From: Chitinophaga sancti
Lineage (GTDB): Bacteria > Bacteroidota > Bacteroidia > Chitinophagales > Chitinophagaceae
Reading direction: 5' to 3'
Length of the DNA: 64,000 bases
Assembly: GCF_034087045.1 (NCBI RefSeq)
Contig: NZ_CP139247.1
Location: 5,358,001 to 5,422,000, forward strand
Part shown: positions 1 to 9,213 of the stretch, piece by piece
Position numbering within the stretch: position 1 is the first letter of the stretch
How the letters are laid out: each line of letters begins with the position of its first letter
Program-made: the position numbers and the translations under genes
Notes under the pieces: generated by a model
The model's database searches: none
What the model was told of the DNA's origin: nothing
What the model saw: the letters and a program-made list of their open reading frames with translations, nothing else

Positions 1-1
1 G

Positions 2-1348
2 AATTTTTTAGGTGGTAAGGACGGCCGTAGCTTAAAAGATGATTCTGACGAAGCAACCAGGGAATACGTACGGTTAAAGGATAAATATGTAAATCCTGAT
101 TCCGCACTCAACCACGACTCAAAAGAATATGCTTACTGGTTAAAGGTATCCGGCAAAATTGCCAGGCCTTCTACTGAAAGCAAAACGACTTATAAAGCCA
201 TGCTGAAACTGCAGGATAACGTGAATAAAGCCGGCGGCATTCTCACCACCTTCCTACGTACCAGCGACTTCAATGTACCCAAACTCGACAGCATCCAGAC
301 CAGGGACGAAGATGTAATGGTGGCAAAGAATTTCATGATCCGCCTGTTCAACAGCACCGGCGATTCTGCTATTACTTACACTGATTTCAAACCTGAGTTC
401 GAAGAGTACATCGAAGACCTGAAGAAGAAAGCAGAGATCTCTGACAACTATACCCCCAATGCAAAACGCCAGGAAATAGTAGGCGATGATATCAATGATA
501 TCAACGATAAATACTACGGTAATAATGATGTAATGGGACAATTTGGGTTCCATGGTACTCACGTATCCGGTATCATTGCAGCTGCAAGAAACAATGGTGT
601 AGGTATGGATGGTGTGGCAGACAATGTAAGGATCATGGCTGTAAAAGCAGTACCAGATGGTGATGAGCGCGATAAAGACGTAGCACTGGCTATACGTTAT
701 GCAGTAGACAATGGTGCACGTATTATTAATATGAGCTTTGGTAAATCATTCTCTCCACATAAGGATTGGGTAGATGCAGCTTTTAAATATGCAGCAGACC
801 ATAATGTATTATTGATCCATGCAGCGGGTAATGATGGTAAGAATGTAGACAGTACGGACAACTTCCCAAATGCCGATTTCCTGAATGGTGGTGTGGCTGG
901 AAATGTTGTGACTGTAGGCGCCAGCAGCAATGGTAAAACAGGTGCTAAGGTTGCAAGCTTTTCTAACTACGGTAAGCGTACGGTAGATCTGTTTGCTCCA
1001 GGTGTATCTATTTATGCAACCCTGCCAGGTGGTAATAAATATGGCAGCCTGAGTGGTACCAGTATGGCTTGTCCGGTAGTAGCCGGTGTAGCAGCGCTGG
1101 TATTGTCTTACTACCCTGATCTGACTGCAGAGCAGTTGAAATATGTATTGCTGAAATCGGCGGTACCTTTGCCGGACGGTACGAAGGAAGTAAATAAACC
1201 AGGTGCGCCGGGTCAGATGGTCGCCTTTGCTGATTTGTCTGCAACGGGTGGTTTGGTAAATGCTTACAATGCACTGAAGGTAGCAAGTACTATGAAGGTG
1301 GAGAAACTGGGGAAGAAACCGAAAGTAATGAAGATCAAAAAAGGATAA
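2..1348 (+). CDS. S8 (subtilisin-like) serine protease, 5' end outside the window
   Basis: The frame is open from base 2, so the ATG at 200 is internal and the gene starts before the window. The visible part holds the catalytic His in HGTHVSG (codon near 551), the oxyanion Asn in AAGND (near 830) and the nucleophile Ser in SGTSMACP (codon 1061-1063). The catalytic Asp motif is not visible and must lie upstream, which means a long insertion (over 180 residues) between Asp and His. Such insertions are known in Bacteroidota subtilases; that this is one of them is inference. The C-terminus ends in a short Lys-rich tail with no type IX sorting domain. It is followed by a strong terminator shared with the convergent DUF4870 gene. 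Confidence 0.9.
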   Translation, partial: NFLGGKDGRSLKDDSDEATREYVRLKDKYVNPDSALNHDSKEYAYWLKVSGKIARPSTESKTTYKAMLKLQDNVNKAGGILTTFLRTSDFNVPKLDSIQTRDEDVMVAKNFMIRLFNSTGDSAITYTDFKPEFEEYIEDLKKKAEISDNYTPNAKRQEIVGDDINDINDKYYGNNDVMGQFGFHGTHVSGIIAAARNNGVGMDGVADNVRIMAVKAVPDGDERDKDVALAIRYAVDNGARIINMSFGKSFSPHKDWVDAAFKYAADHNVLLIHAAGNDGKNVDSTDNFPNADFLNGGVAGNVVTVGASSNGKTGAKVASFSNYGKRTVDLFAPGVSIYATLPGGNKYGSLSGTSMACPVVAGVAALVLSYYPDLTAEQLKYVLLKSAVPLPDGTKEVNKPGAPGQMVAFADLSATGGLVNAYNALKVASTMKVEKLGKKPKVMKIKKG

Positions 1349-1416
1349 AATATCCATATAACAATATTCGTGGAAAAGGGAATTCATCAACAGGTATGAA
1401 TACCATTTTCAGAGAA

Positions 1417-1451
1417 AAAAAGGGCTTTTGCTGGTAGCAAAAGCCCTTTTT
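1417..1451. terminator. Bidirectional intrinsic terminator
   Basis: A 16-bp perfect stem (1417-1432 with 1436-1451) closes on a three-base GGT loop and has A-rich and T-rich flanks. It lies between the convergent protease and DUF4870 genes and can serve both. Confidence 0.85.
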
Positions 1452-1453
1452 AA

Positions 1454-1870
1454 TTATTTAACGAGTCTCAGGTTGATTGGATATCTATATACCTCTCCAT
1501 TACTCGCTTTGATCGTAGCGATAATAGAAAATATCACATTGATCAACCATACAATCCCATTACGGCCGCTTACGAACCTAAAACTGAAATTAGGTGAGTA
1601 AGACATCCACCAGAAAGTCGAGAGAGTCCAGAGAGTACCAATAAAGAAGAAAATCATATTTACTATCAGCGCTGCGAGGCTCATGGTGATCTGGAAGTTC
1701 AGTGCTTCCTTCCCTTCAGTGTCCAGGAAAGTAGACTGCTCTCTCTTGATCAGCCAAAGTACAAGCACAGCAATAATGTTACCGACAGGAGAAATAAGCC
1801 CTATTGTCATTCCTATAATGCCGGCAAGGCTGATAAATATCGCCCAGGTTCTTTCGTCTTTTTGAGTCAT
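1454..1870 (-). CDS. DUF4870 domain-containing membrane protein
   Basis: The 138-residue protein starts at MTQKDERT. A longer reading frame to 2002 exists, but it would run into the RNase P RNA gene and its extra 44 residues do not look like protein, so the ATG at 1870 is chosen. The protein has an N-terminal 'DERTWAIFISLAGI' type motif, three to four hydrophobic segments and a conserved 'EGKEALNFQITMS' stretch between the first and second helices, all typical of the DUF4870 (Tic20-like) family. The family's function is not established. It sits just downstream of rnpB on the same strand, so read-through from rnpB could contribute to its transcription. Confidence 0.85.
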   Translation of the reverse strand: MTQKDERTWAIFISLAGIIGMTIGLISPVGNIIAVLVLWLIKREQSTFLDTEGKEALNFQITMSLAALIVNMIFFFIGTLWTLSTFWWMSYSPNFSFRFVSGRNGIVWLINVIFSIIATIKASNGEVYRYPINLRLVK

Positions 1871-1920
1871 TGGGTATAATAGATTTGGGTGTAAGCTAGT
1901 CCATGTGAAGATAAAAACAA

Positions 1921-2307
1921 AAACTACAAACCTATAAGCCGGATTCTGTTCAATCGTCTTGCGACGACTGATGCTATCATTTATCTGCGACAACGTTCGC
2001 ACGTTATCTGTATCTGCCTACCCTCGGTCATTGGACGAGCCGCCCTTAATCGACCGTATACATGGCATTTCAGCACGCAAGGTTTACCCTTCTAGTATGT
2101 TGCCATTCCAGAACGTAGGCTCTTACCCTACATTTTCACCCTTACCCTGTACAAGACAAGGCGGTCATTTTCTGTGGCACTTTCTGTGACCTGTGCACAC
2201 CGTCAGAGACGAAGGGAACAGGTCCCCACCAGTTAGGTGGTGCGTTGCTCTATGCTGTCCGGACTTTCCTTACCAGTTGCCTGGAACGATAGCACGATTT
2301 GTAGTTT
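1921..2307 (-). ncRNA. rnpB: RNase P RNA (bacterial class A type)
   Basis: The minus strand begins near 2307 and carries the conserved GGAAAGTCCGGAC block (P4 and CR-I region, near 2260-2272) and ends with the universal ACAGAATCCGGCTTAT 3' signature (near 1933-1948). The two ends pair: AAACTACAAA at the 5' end matches TTTGTAGTTT at the 3' end, forming helix P1 (plus-strand 1921-1930 with 2298-2307). The length of about 385 nt fits the family. The RNA is the catalytic part of RNase P, which trims tRNA 5' leaders. It lies 20 nt after the Smr gene's stop codon. The short reading frames over this stretch are not genes. Confidence 0.95.
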
Positions 2308-2310
2308 TTG

Positions 2311-2318
2311 CAAAAATA
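2311..2318 (-). promoter_or_regulatory. Putative -7 element of the rnpB promoter
   Basis: TATTTTTG on the minus strand matches the Bacteroidota -7 consensus TAnnTTTG. It ends about 4 nt before the predicted RNA 5' end, which places the start site close to the P1 helix end. No clear -33 TTTG is seen at the usual distance, so this is a half match. Confidence 0.5.
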
Positions 2319-2327
2319 GTAAAAAGG

Positions 2328-3353
2328 TTACTTAAAAAATATCTCAGTTGCACCAAATCCGTACCTGGGGTGATATTCATTTGAGAATTTATCTACTTCA
2401 GGCGTATCCTTTAATATCTTATGGATTTCATCCCTGAGTCTGCCCTTCCCTACCCCATGGATCACGAACATATTATGTTGATGGTGGGAAATGGCCAGTT
2501 CCAGGTAGCGCACGAATTCATTGAGCTGTATTGCAAGAATTTCAATGTTCTTCATCCCTTTCCAGTCGTCTGTCAGCGTTTCGATGTGCAGGTCCAGTTC
2601 GTACTTGGGGGTAAGGGGTACTTCAGGAAGGGTATTGGTCGGGGTGGTCGTATTAGACGCCGCGAATTTACCGATAGCAGGCGTATCGAAATGACTGGCC
2701 GACTTTTCCGGTTTTGGCGGAAACTTATCGAACAGCAAATAACTTAATGTAGCGTTTCTCCTGGCCTGTAAATCACTCAGTTGCTGGAAGATCTGCTTTG
2801 TCTTCATCTTCCAGGTCTTCTGGAAACTCGGCGCCAGTTTTGGATCCGGTTCTTTGGGATAGAAGGTGAATTCTATTCTTGGACTATCGTTCAGCGCTTC
2901 GAAAGGAAGGTCGCTGAGATAGAAATTTGTAAATGGCTGGATTTCGTTTTTCATCTCCAGTTCCAGCTGATTTTTGAGGTATACCTGGAAATGGAACTTC
3001 CAGGCTGTATTGGTCTCGTTCGCCAGGTGAAACTTGAGTTGTTCTACATTTTCCTCATATCCCTCTACACGGAATACCGGCAGTACAGAGAGGAATACCC
3101 CTTTGTCCATTTTAAAAGTATCCTGTTTCTTTTCAGGCTTAATGTCAAAACCGGATTTTCTGGCAGGTGGGTTGCCATTTTTGGGCGTGGTTGTAAACCG
3201 GTGAAAATAAGGGAAATCGATTTGATCCAGGTACACGGGGAAGGTTACTTTGCCAATCTCTACCATCACCATATCGTTATTGATAATGTCAACAACAGTA
3301 CCTTCTTCTTTTGAATGAAGCAATAATATCTTATCTCCAATTTCGTACTTCAT
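2328..3353 (-). CDS. DUF2027 and Smr domain-containing protein
   Basis: The 341-residue protein has an N-terminal 'GDKILLLHSKEEGTVVDIINNDMV' module (DUF2027-like, beta-rich), a central beta-rich region, a Pro/Thr-rich linker near residue 225-245 and a C-terminal Smr domain (about 250-341). The Smr signature is seen as LDLHIETL near its start and HGVGKGRLRDEI near its middle. Smr domains in MutS2 and related proteins bind or nick nucleic acid; for this Bacteroidota architecture the role is unknown. A minus-strand -7-like element lies about 70 nt upstream. Confidence 0.88.
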   Translation of the reverse strand: MKYEIGDKILLLHSKEEGTVVDIINNDMVMVEIGKVTFPVYLDQIDFPYFHRFTTTPKNGNPPARKSGFDIKPEKKQDTFKMDKGVFLSVLPVFRVEGYEENVEQLKFHLANETNTAWKFHFQVYLKNQLELEMKNEIQPFTNFYLSDLPFEALNDSPRIEFTFYPKEPDPKLAPSFQKTWKMKTKQIFQQLSDLQARRNATLSYLLFDKFPPKPEKSASHFDTPAIGKFAASNTTTPTNTLPEVPLTPKYELDLHIETLTDDWKGMKNIEILAIQLNEFVRYLELAISHHQHNMFVIHGVGKGRLRDEIHKILKDTPEVDKFSNEYHPRYGFGATEIFFK

Positions 3354-3424
3354 GATTACTACACTGCGTCTCTAAATAACAATGACAGATAGCAGGAACC
3401 CCTGCTACCTGTATCGCAGTGCAG

Positions 3425-3432
3425 CAAAACTA
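3425..3432 (-). promoter_or_regulatory. Putative -7 element upstream of the Smr gene
   Basis: TAGTTTTG on the minus strand fits TAnnTTTG and would give a leader of about 65 nt. No -33 match was seen. Confidence 0.35.
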
Positions 3433-3466
3433 CATAAATTATGGGACTCTTACTTTTTGCAGCCGG

Positions 3467-3904
3467 TCATGCAGGATGCCGGCGCATATAACCATCATAA
3501 GAAATGGGGCCACTACCTTCTATAAGAAAAACTAACAGTAATAGTAGTACAAGGATGGAAAGGCCGGATTCACTATGTACATTGAATAACCCTGTAGGGG
3601 TATGTACAAAGATGAGGGCGCCGAGAAGAATGGGGATCTGTGCGACGACAGCAACTCGGGTGAGGAGACCAAATGCAATAAGGACCCCGCCCAGGAGATG
3701 AGCAAAGACAATGTAATGAGCAAGCCAGAATGATAATACGGTAATAAACGGGCTCTGGTTTATCACGGCTTTGAGAACATCAATATTTTGAATGAATACA
3801 ACTCCTTTCCAGAACAAAAATATTCCAAGAAGGACGCGAATGCCATCAACCCATTTTGGATGATGCGATTCGCCCCAATGGTCAATTCGCTGTAGCAGGT
3901 TCAT
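3467..3904 (-). CDS. DoxX-like membrane protein
   Basis: The 145-residue protein starts at MNLLQRIDHW (ATG at 3904). The longer frame reaching 4036 is rejected because it would cross the permease terminator. Four hydrophobic helices are visible, with a 'VLLGIFLFWKGVVFI' first helix, 'HLLGGVLIAFGLLTRVAVVAQIPIL' in the middle and a C-terminal helix, as in the DoxX/DoxD-like family. Members are small inner-membrane proteins of mostly unknown function, some linked to redox stress. It has no obvious operon partner. Confidence 0.8.
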   Translation of the reverse strand: MNLLQRIDHWGESHHPKWVDGIRVLLGIFLFWKGVVFIQNIDVLKAVINQSPFITVLSFWLAHYIVFAHLLGGVLIAFGLLTRVAVVAQIPILLGALIFVHTPTGLFNVHSESGLSILVLLLLLVFLIEGSGPISYDGYMRRHPA

Positions 3905-4010
3905 AAAATATGTGTTTAGGATCAAAGAACTACTTAAATATATGATTTTTTTATGGATTTCCCAAATTAGATATGTGCTACAAGTTGTTAAAGATGAGGT
4001 AGTTAAATAA

Positions 4011-4044
4011 AAAAGCGCTTGTACCAAAAGGCACAAGCGCTTTT
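4011..4044 (-). terminator. Intrinsic terminator after the amino-acid permease
   Basis: A 12-bp stem (4011-4022 with 4033-4044) with A- and T-rich flanks sits just past the permease stop codon on the minus strand. Confidence 0.8.
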
Positions 4045-4059
4045 TTTAAATGCAATTCT

Positions 4060-5727
4060 TTAGAAAGTATGCTTTGGTATATCCTGATTCAGCTTGCTCT
4101 TCCTGTAACTATAACCAAAATAAATAGTCAAACCGATGATGAGCCAGATCGTGAACACTACCCAGTTCCTGAAACCAATTTCCGTCATCAGGTAAAAACA
4201 ACTGAGCAAACCAAGTACAGGTATCGCCGACAGTTTCTTTACAAATGACAACACTACAAAGATCACGGCTGCTATGGCAAAGAAGAAGAATGGAATATTA
4301 TGTTTCCATACATCCCAGCCACCCTCAAATGAGAAACGGCCTGGTAATTCTTTTCTAAAGATAAAAATGAAGAGCAGCACGACCGCTGGTATGAGATACT
4401 GCCCATTGATGTATGGTAAACGGAATCGTTTGCTACCATCATTCTTCTCCTGTGGCGGCAGTAATAATACCCCACCACATACCAGGATGAATGCAAATAA
4501 TGTTCCGATACTGGTCAGGTCTGTCACTACTGTCAGGTTCAAAAAGAGCGCAGGTACACCTACGATCACACCTGTGATAATTGTTGCAAATGAAGGTGTT
4601 TTGAACTTCGGATGGATCTTACTGAATTTCTTTGGCAACAACCCGTCACGACTCATACTCATCCAGATACGTGGCTGACCGATCTGGAATACAAGCAGCA
4701 CACTCGTGGTGGCTACTACGGCACTTACAGAGATCAGGAAACTCACTTTGTGAAGGTTGACCGCATTGAATACGAATGCTAATGGATCCTCTACTTTCAG
4801 CTGTGAATAAGATACCATCCCGGTCAATACAAATGCAATCAGGATATATAATACGGTACAGATGATCAATGAATAGATCATGCCCTTGGGCAGGTCGCGC
4901 TGTGGATCTGAACACTCCTCGGCCGTGGTACTGATCGCATCAAAACCTATGTAGGCAAAGAATACGGCAGACACCCCTTTTAATACCCCTGAAAAACCAT
5001 TTGGCATAAACGGCGACCAGTTGTCAGGATGTACATAAAATGAACCGACTATAATTACAAAAAGGATCACTGCGATCTTGAGTCCTACCATGAAGTTGGC
5101 GCTCTTTTTACTCTCCCGGATACCTACATATGCGAGGTAAGTCACCAATATTACTATAATAAAAGCAGGTAGATTCAGTATAACAGGCAGGCCACCAATG
5201 TGTGGTGCCGCTGCATAAATTTCAGGCGTAGCACTATCATAATTACTCGTCAGCCACACCGGCAGGGATAAGTTCATTCCAAAGGCCTTTCCGACACCGG
5301 CGAGCAGGTTGTTGAAATAGCCGCTCCACGATATAGCGACGGCAATGTTCCCGATGGCGTATTCCAGGATCAGCGCCCAGCCAATCACCCAGGCTGCCAG
5401 TTCTCCGAAGGTCACATACGAGTAGGTATATGCACTTCCCGACACGGGTACCCTGCTGGCAAATTCGGCGTAACAAAGGGCCGAAAAACCACAGGTCACT
5501 GCTGTGATAATAAATAACAGGGAAACCCCGGGACCGCCATGAAACGACGCTTCGCCAATGGTTGAAAAGATACCAGCGCCAATAACGGCAGCAATGCCCA
5601 TTGCTGTCAGGTCTTTTACTTTCAGAACTTTATGTAACCCGCCACCATGTGCGTCATCTGATAAACCATCTTGTGCATCTTTCAGAATAGTAGTAATAGA
5701 TTTCTTTCGGAACAGCGATTTAGACAT
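4060..5727 (-). CDS. APC-superfamily amino-acid permease (CAT/YfnA-like)
   Basis: The 555-residue protein has at least twelve hydrophobic segments. The first helix carries the APC signature 'GIAAVIGAGIFSTIGEAS', and the third region has 'CYAEFASRVPVSGSAYTYSYVTFGELAAWVIGWALILEYAIG', typical of cationic amino-acid transporter (CAT) family members. 'GFDAISTTAEECSDPQRDLPKG' in the middle is another family hallmark. It should move amino acids across the inner membrane with protons or by exchange; the substrate cannot be told from sequence. It is transcribed alone: 252 bp separate it from the upstream polyprenyl synthase gene, and this gap carries diverged repeats. Confidence 0.9.
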   Translation of the reverse strand: MSKSLFRKKSITTILKDAQDGLSDDAHGGGLHKVLKVKDLTAMGIAAVIGAGIFSTIGEASFHGGPGVSLLFIITAVTCGFSALCYAEFASRVPVSGSAYTYSYVTFGELAAWVIGWALILEYAIGNIAVAISWSGYFNNLLAGVGKAFGMNLSLPVWLTSNYDSATPEIYAAAPHIGGLPVILNLPAFIIVILVTYLAYVGIRESKKSANFMVGLKIAVILFVIIVGSFYVHPDNWSPFMPNGFSGVLKGVSAVFFAYIGFDAISTTAEECSDPQRDLPKGMIYSLIICTVLYILIAFVLTGMVSYSQLKVEDPLAFVFNAVNLHKVSFLISVSAVVATTSVLLVFQIGQPRIWMSMSRDGLLPKKFSKIHPKFKTPSFATIITGVIVGVPALFLNLTVVTDLTSIGTLFAFILVCGGVLLLPPQEKNDGSKRFRLPYINGQYLIPAVVLLFIFIFRKELPGRFSFEGGWDVWKHNIPFFFFAIAAVIFVVLSFVKKLSAIPVLGLLSCFYLMTEIGFRNWVVFTIWLIIGLTIYFGYSYRKSKLNQDIPKHTF

Positions 5728-5794
5728 CTGGTGGTGATATTTTGTTGTTGACCTTCCTTAGGTTTAGCGATGATGCGAATATATTGAAATTTAA

Positions 5795-6020
5795 TTAATG
5801 CCCGCTTTAGAGCAGAAAATCAGGAAGTTCGGATCTTTGTTGCCTGAAATTCTTTTATGTTTTAAAAGGAAACCAAACCAATTCGTTAGTGAGTGGTCTC
5901 CTTTATGCATTAATATTCTCTTTTTAGCAGAAAACCAGCCAGTTCGGATCTTATGGCAGCTGGTTGTCCTGCATTTGCATTAATGTTCCCTTTTTAATAG
6001 AAAATCGGCCAGTTCGATCA
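5795..6020. repeat. Three diverged copies of a 40-45 bp element, one being the 3' end of the polyprenyl synthase gene
   Basis: On the minus strand, copies of GATC(C)GAACTGGC-like sequence followed by TTTTCTGCTAAAAAG and ending in ATTAATGC occur at about 5795-5838, 5907-5950 and 5976-6020. The last copy encodes the final residues and stop codon of the polyprenyl synthase (5980). The other two are non-coding, share an extra C after GATC and differ at several positions. They lie between the synthase and the permease. Confidence 0.7.
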
Positions 6021-6951
6021 AAGGTTGTTTCCTGGCAGATAATACCGCGATCTTTTCGAGGTGCTCCAATGCCAGGTCATGGAACCTTTCCTTCTCCTTT
6101 TCTGCCCACTGATCAATCTGGCAGTCATGGAATAATTGCAGTACCTGCGCAACCTTATCCTCCGGATTAGTCGCCAACAACTCCTTTAGCCTGGTCCGCT
6201 GTGTACTATTACAAAGTTCCAGTGCTTTGAGCAACAGGAAGGTCTTTTTATTCACCAGGATATCTCCCCCCTGTTGTTTCCCAAATTTCTCCGGGTCTCC
6301 GAAGGCATCCAGGAAGTCATCCTGGATCTGGAAGGCAATCCCTACGTTCTTACCAAACTGATACAGGTGATCCTGGTTGTATTCACTTCCTCCGCCGATG
6401 ATAGCACCCATCTTCAGACTGGCTGCCAGCAATACGGAGGTTTTGAGTGCGATCATGTGCACATAATCGTCGAATTGTACATGCTCCGGTTCCATCTCTT
6501 CAAAGTCCATATCTATCTGCTGACCTTCGCACACCTGGATCGCAGCTTTGTTAAAAGCGGCTAACAGTTTTTGTTTATACTGAGGCTGTACCTTGTTCAG
6601 GTATTCGTATACATTGATCAGCATCACATCTCCGGCCAGGATCGCAGCGGTATCGCCATACAGGGTGTGTACGGTCGGCTGGTTTCTGCGAAGGGGGGCC
6701 TTGTCCATCAAATCGTCATGTACGAGGGTGAAATTGTGAAATAGCTCCACCGCGGTGCCTACCTGGAACGAGTCGGGGTGAATATCATCAAACAATTCAT
6801 TGCCCATCAGTGCCAGTATAGGGCGTATACGCTTTCCACCTATTTTGAGTATATGGCTGGCAGCATCGTACAATTTCTTAGGTTTTTCCGGAAAATGTTC
6901 CTTTGCAAAGTGTTCTCCAAACTGGATCGTTAATTCCTGAAATGAATGCAT
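5980..6951 (-). CDS. Polyprenyl synthetase family protein (trans-isoprenyl diphosphate synthase)
   Basis: The 323-residue protein has both Asp-rich motifs of E-type prenyl transferases: DDLMD at 79-83 (FARM) and DDFLD at 211-215 (SARM), plus GGKRIRP at 38-44 for pyrophosphate binding. It condenses isopentenyl diphosphate with allylic diphosphates to make a longer trans-prenyl diphosphate, for example for the menaquinone side chain. The chain length cannot be set with confidence; the two residues before FARM are Val-His rather than the aromatic residues of short-chain enzymes. It is the last gene of the bioD-FCL-lpxK-rnr string, 34 nt after rnr. Confidence 0.9.
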   Translation of the reverse strand: MHSFQELTIQFGEHFAKEHFPEKPKKLYDAASHILKIGGKRIRPILALMGNELFDDIHPDSFQVGTAVELFHNFTLVHDDLMDKAPLRRNQPTVHTLYGDTAAILAGDVMLINVYEYLNKVQPQYKQKLLAAFNKAAIQVCEGQQIDMDFEEMEPEHVQFDDYVHMIALKTSVLLAASLKMGAIIGGGSEYNQDHLYQFGKNVGIAFQIQDDFLDAFGDPEKFGKQQGGDILVNKKTFLLLKALELCNSTQRTRLKELLATNPEDKVAQVLQLFHDCQIDQWAEKEKERFHDLALEHLEKIAVLSARKQPLIELADFLLKREH

Positions 6952-6985
6952 GGTATCTTGTCAATAATTATGAATCGGGTCGAAA

Positions 6986-9202
6986 TTATGCCTTTTTACG
7001 GGAAGCACCGCCACCCTTCTTTGCAGCGGATGATTTCTTCTTATCAGTGGCAGATCTGTCTCCTTTAGCTGATTTACTTTTGGCAGGACCACCACTCCTT
7101 TCGGAAGGTTGCTTTTTGCCGCGGTGAGGGCGATTAAAATCAGTATCCTGGTCTCTTCTGCCGCGTGGAGCTTCTCCACCACGACCCCGTACCACTCTAC
7201 CCTGCGGAGGAAAACCTGCATCCTCATCTTCTATCAGCTCATAATCCAGCTGTCTCTTTACCAGGTTTGCCGCAGCTACCTGCACCTTCACTTTATCTCC
7301 AATACGAATCTTCCGACCCGTATTCATCCCCACCAGTGAATATTCATTTTCATCATACTTAAAATCATCCTTCGTCATCATGCTCTGCAAACTCACCAGT
7401 CCTTCACACTTGGTATCCACAGTCTCTACCCAGAAACCAAAATGAGCGACCCCACTCACCACACCAGCGAAGGTCTCGCCCAGGAACTGCTGCATGTATT
7501 CCACCTGCTTGTATTTGTTCGCAGCTCTTTCTGCTTCCATCGCCTTGCGCTCCATCTCTGAAGAGTGTTTACACATCGCATCCATCCTTTTATCAGGATG
7601 AATATCATTTGCGAGACACTGCGCTACCACACGATGTACCAATACATCGGGGTAACGACGGATGGGAGATGTAAAGTGACAGTAGTGATCAAAACCCAAT
7701 CCATAGTGGCCGATATCTTCCGTCTGGTAAACGGCTTTGGCCATGGTACGGATACCGAGGGTTTCGAGTACATGCTGTTCTGGCTTGCCCTTCGCCATCT
7801 GCAACATCGCATTGAAGCTATTCGCCAGTGCTTCAGGATTAGAAAGATCCAGCTTGTGACCGAACTTGCTTGCGAAACCAGAGAACACTTTCAGCTTCTC
7901 TTCATCCGGCGTATCGTGGGTACGATATGGGAATGGCACCTGTTGGTTATTGCCGATGCGGATATTGTATACATACTCTGCTACCTTTCTATTGGCAAGC
8001 AGCATAAATTCTTCGATCAACTGGTGGGCTTCCTTGCTCTCCTTGATCATGATGCCGATCGGCTTTGCATGTTCATCCAGCTGGAAGCGAACTTCCTGCG
8101 AAGAGAAGTTGATAGCGCCATGTTGAATACGTGTTTTGCGCATAGTCTGTGCGATGGTATTCAACAACAGCAATTCGTCTTTGTAAGGTCCGTCTCCCTT
8201 TTCGATGATCTCCTGTACCTCTTCGTAGGTAAAGCGATGATCGGAATGGATCACGGTTCTGCCTATCCATTGCTCCCTGATCTCGCCTTGCTCATTGATC
8301 TTAAACACGGCAGAGAAGGTCAGTTTATCTTCGTGCGGACGCAGGGAACAGAGCTCGTTCGAGATCTTTTCCGGCAGCATAGGCAGTACACGATCCGGCA
8401 GGTATACAGAAGTAGCACGTTTGTCTGCTTCCTTATCCAGCGCGGTATCCGGCAGTACATAATGACTCACGTCTGCAATGTGCACACCGATTTCGTACCA
8501 GCCACCACGGGTCTTTTTGATAGAGAGGGCATCGTCAAAGTCCTTGGCATCCACAGGGTCGATGGTAAAGGTGAGGGTCTTGCGAAAGTCCTTACGTTTG
8601 TTTACTTCAGCACTGCCGATGTCTTCTTTGACAGCCTGTAGTTCCTCCATCACATCCGCCGGGAAGCTAAGCGGGAAGCCCGCTTCGATAAGGATCTCCT
8701 TCATAGCCAGGTCGTTGGCATCGCTGGCATCCAGTAGTTCTACAATCTCGCCAACGGGTTTGCGGGTCTTTTCGCCCCACTGTACAATCCTCACTACGGC
8801 CTTATCGCCGCTCTTCATGTCTTTTACCTCGTTCGCTGGAATATATATATCCGGCATGAAGATACCTTTGTCAGGTATAAGGAATGCGAATCCCTTATTC
8901 ACCTGCAGGGTGCCGGTAAACTCTGTCTTTTTACGTTTAGTAATCGCCGTTATCACCCCTTCCATTCGTCCCTGGTTCTTAGCTGGTTTGATAACATCAA
9001 CGGTTACTTCATCTCCGTCTAAAGCGGTATTCAGGTTTTTCTGCCTTACAAGTACATCTTTTTCCTGCCCCTCGACGATGACGAAGGCCATGCCGGAACG
9101 GGTGATTTCTATTGTTCCCTTGTAGGTTTTCTTTTGGCTGCTACTGCCTTTTTCTCTGCTGTGAGCGCCTTTTTCTTTTTGAGGTTTTTTCTTTTTAGTC
9201 AT
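6986..9202 (-). CDS. rnr: Ribonuclease R
   Basis: The 738-residue protein has a basic N-terminus, OB-fold cold-shock domains (about 25-155), the RNB catalytic domain (about 205-560) with the metal-binding acidic cluster D215, D218, D221, D223 and D224, and an S1 domain (about 590-665). It degrades structured RNA 3' to 5'. The last 70 residues are very rich in Lys, Arg, Gly and Ser, a common RNase R tail that helps grip RNA or ribosomes. It starts 11 nt after lpxK in what looks like one operon. Confidence 0.95.
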   Translation of the reverse strand: MTKKKKPQKEKGAHSREKGSSSQKKTYKGTIEITRSGMAFVIVEGQEKDVLVRQKNLNTALDGDEVTVDVIKPAKNQGRMEGVITAITKRKKTEFTGTLQVNKGFAFLIPDKGIFMPDIYIPANEVKDMKSGDKAVVRIVQWGEKTRKPVGEIVELLDASDANDLAMKEILIEAGFPLSFPADVMEELQAVKEDIGSAEVNKRKDFRKTLTFTIDPVDAKDFDDALSIKKTRGGWYEIGVHIADVSHYVLPDTALDKEADKRATSVYLPDRVLPMLPEKISNELCSLRPHEDKLTFSAVFKINEQGEIREQWIGRTVIHSDHRFTYEEVQEIIEKGDGPYKDELLLLNTIAQTMRKTRIQHGAINFSSQEVRFQLDEHAKPIGIMIKESKEAHQLIEEFMLLANRKVAEYVYNIRIGNNQQVPFPYRTHDTPDEEKLKVFSGFASKFGHKLDLSNPEALANSFNAMLQMAKGKPEQHVLETLGIRTMAKAVYQTEDIGHYGLGFDHYCHFTSPIRRYPDVLVHRVVAQCLANDIHPDKRMDAMCKHSSEMERKAMEAERAANKYKQVEYMQQFLGETFAGVVSGVAHFGFWVETVDTKCEGLVSLQSMMTKDDFKYDENEYSLVGMNTGRKIRIGDKVKVQVAAANLVKRQLDYELIEDEDAGFPPQGRVVRGRGGEAPRGRRDQDTDFNRPHRGKKQPSERSGGPAKSKSAKGDRSATDKKKSSAAKKGGGASRKKA

Positions 9203-9213
9203 TCTCGTAACAT

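Noticed and set aside
809-1390. Minus-strand reading frame over the protease
   Set aside because: It lies antisense to the subtilase codons and reads like a shadow frame.
1871-2002. Longer start for the DUF4870 protein (44 extra residues)
   Set aside because: The extension overlaps the rnpB RNA gene and its residues look unrelated to the family.
7565-8641. Long plus-strand reading frame of 358 codons
   Set aside because: It is the opposite strand of the rnr gene, with no protein-like features, and rnr is a clear conserved gene.
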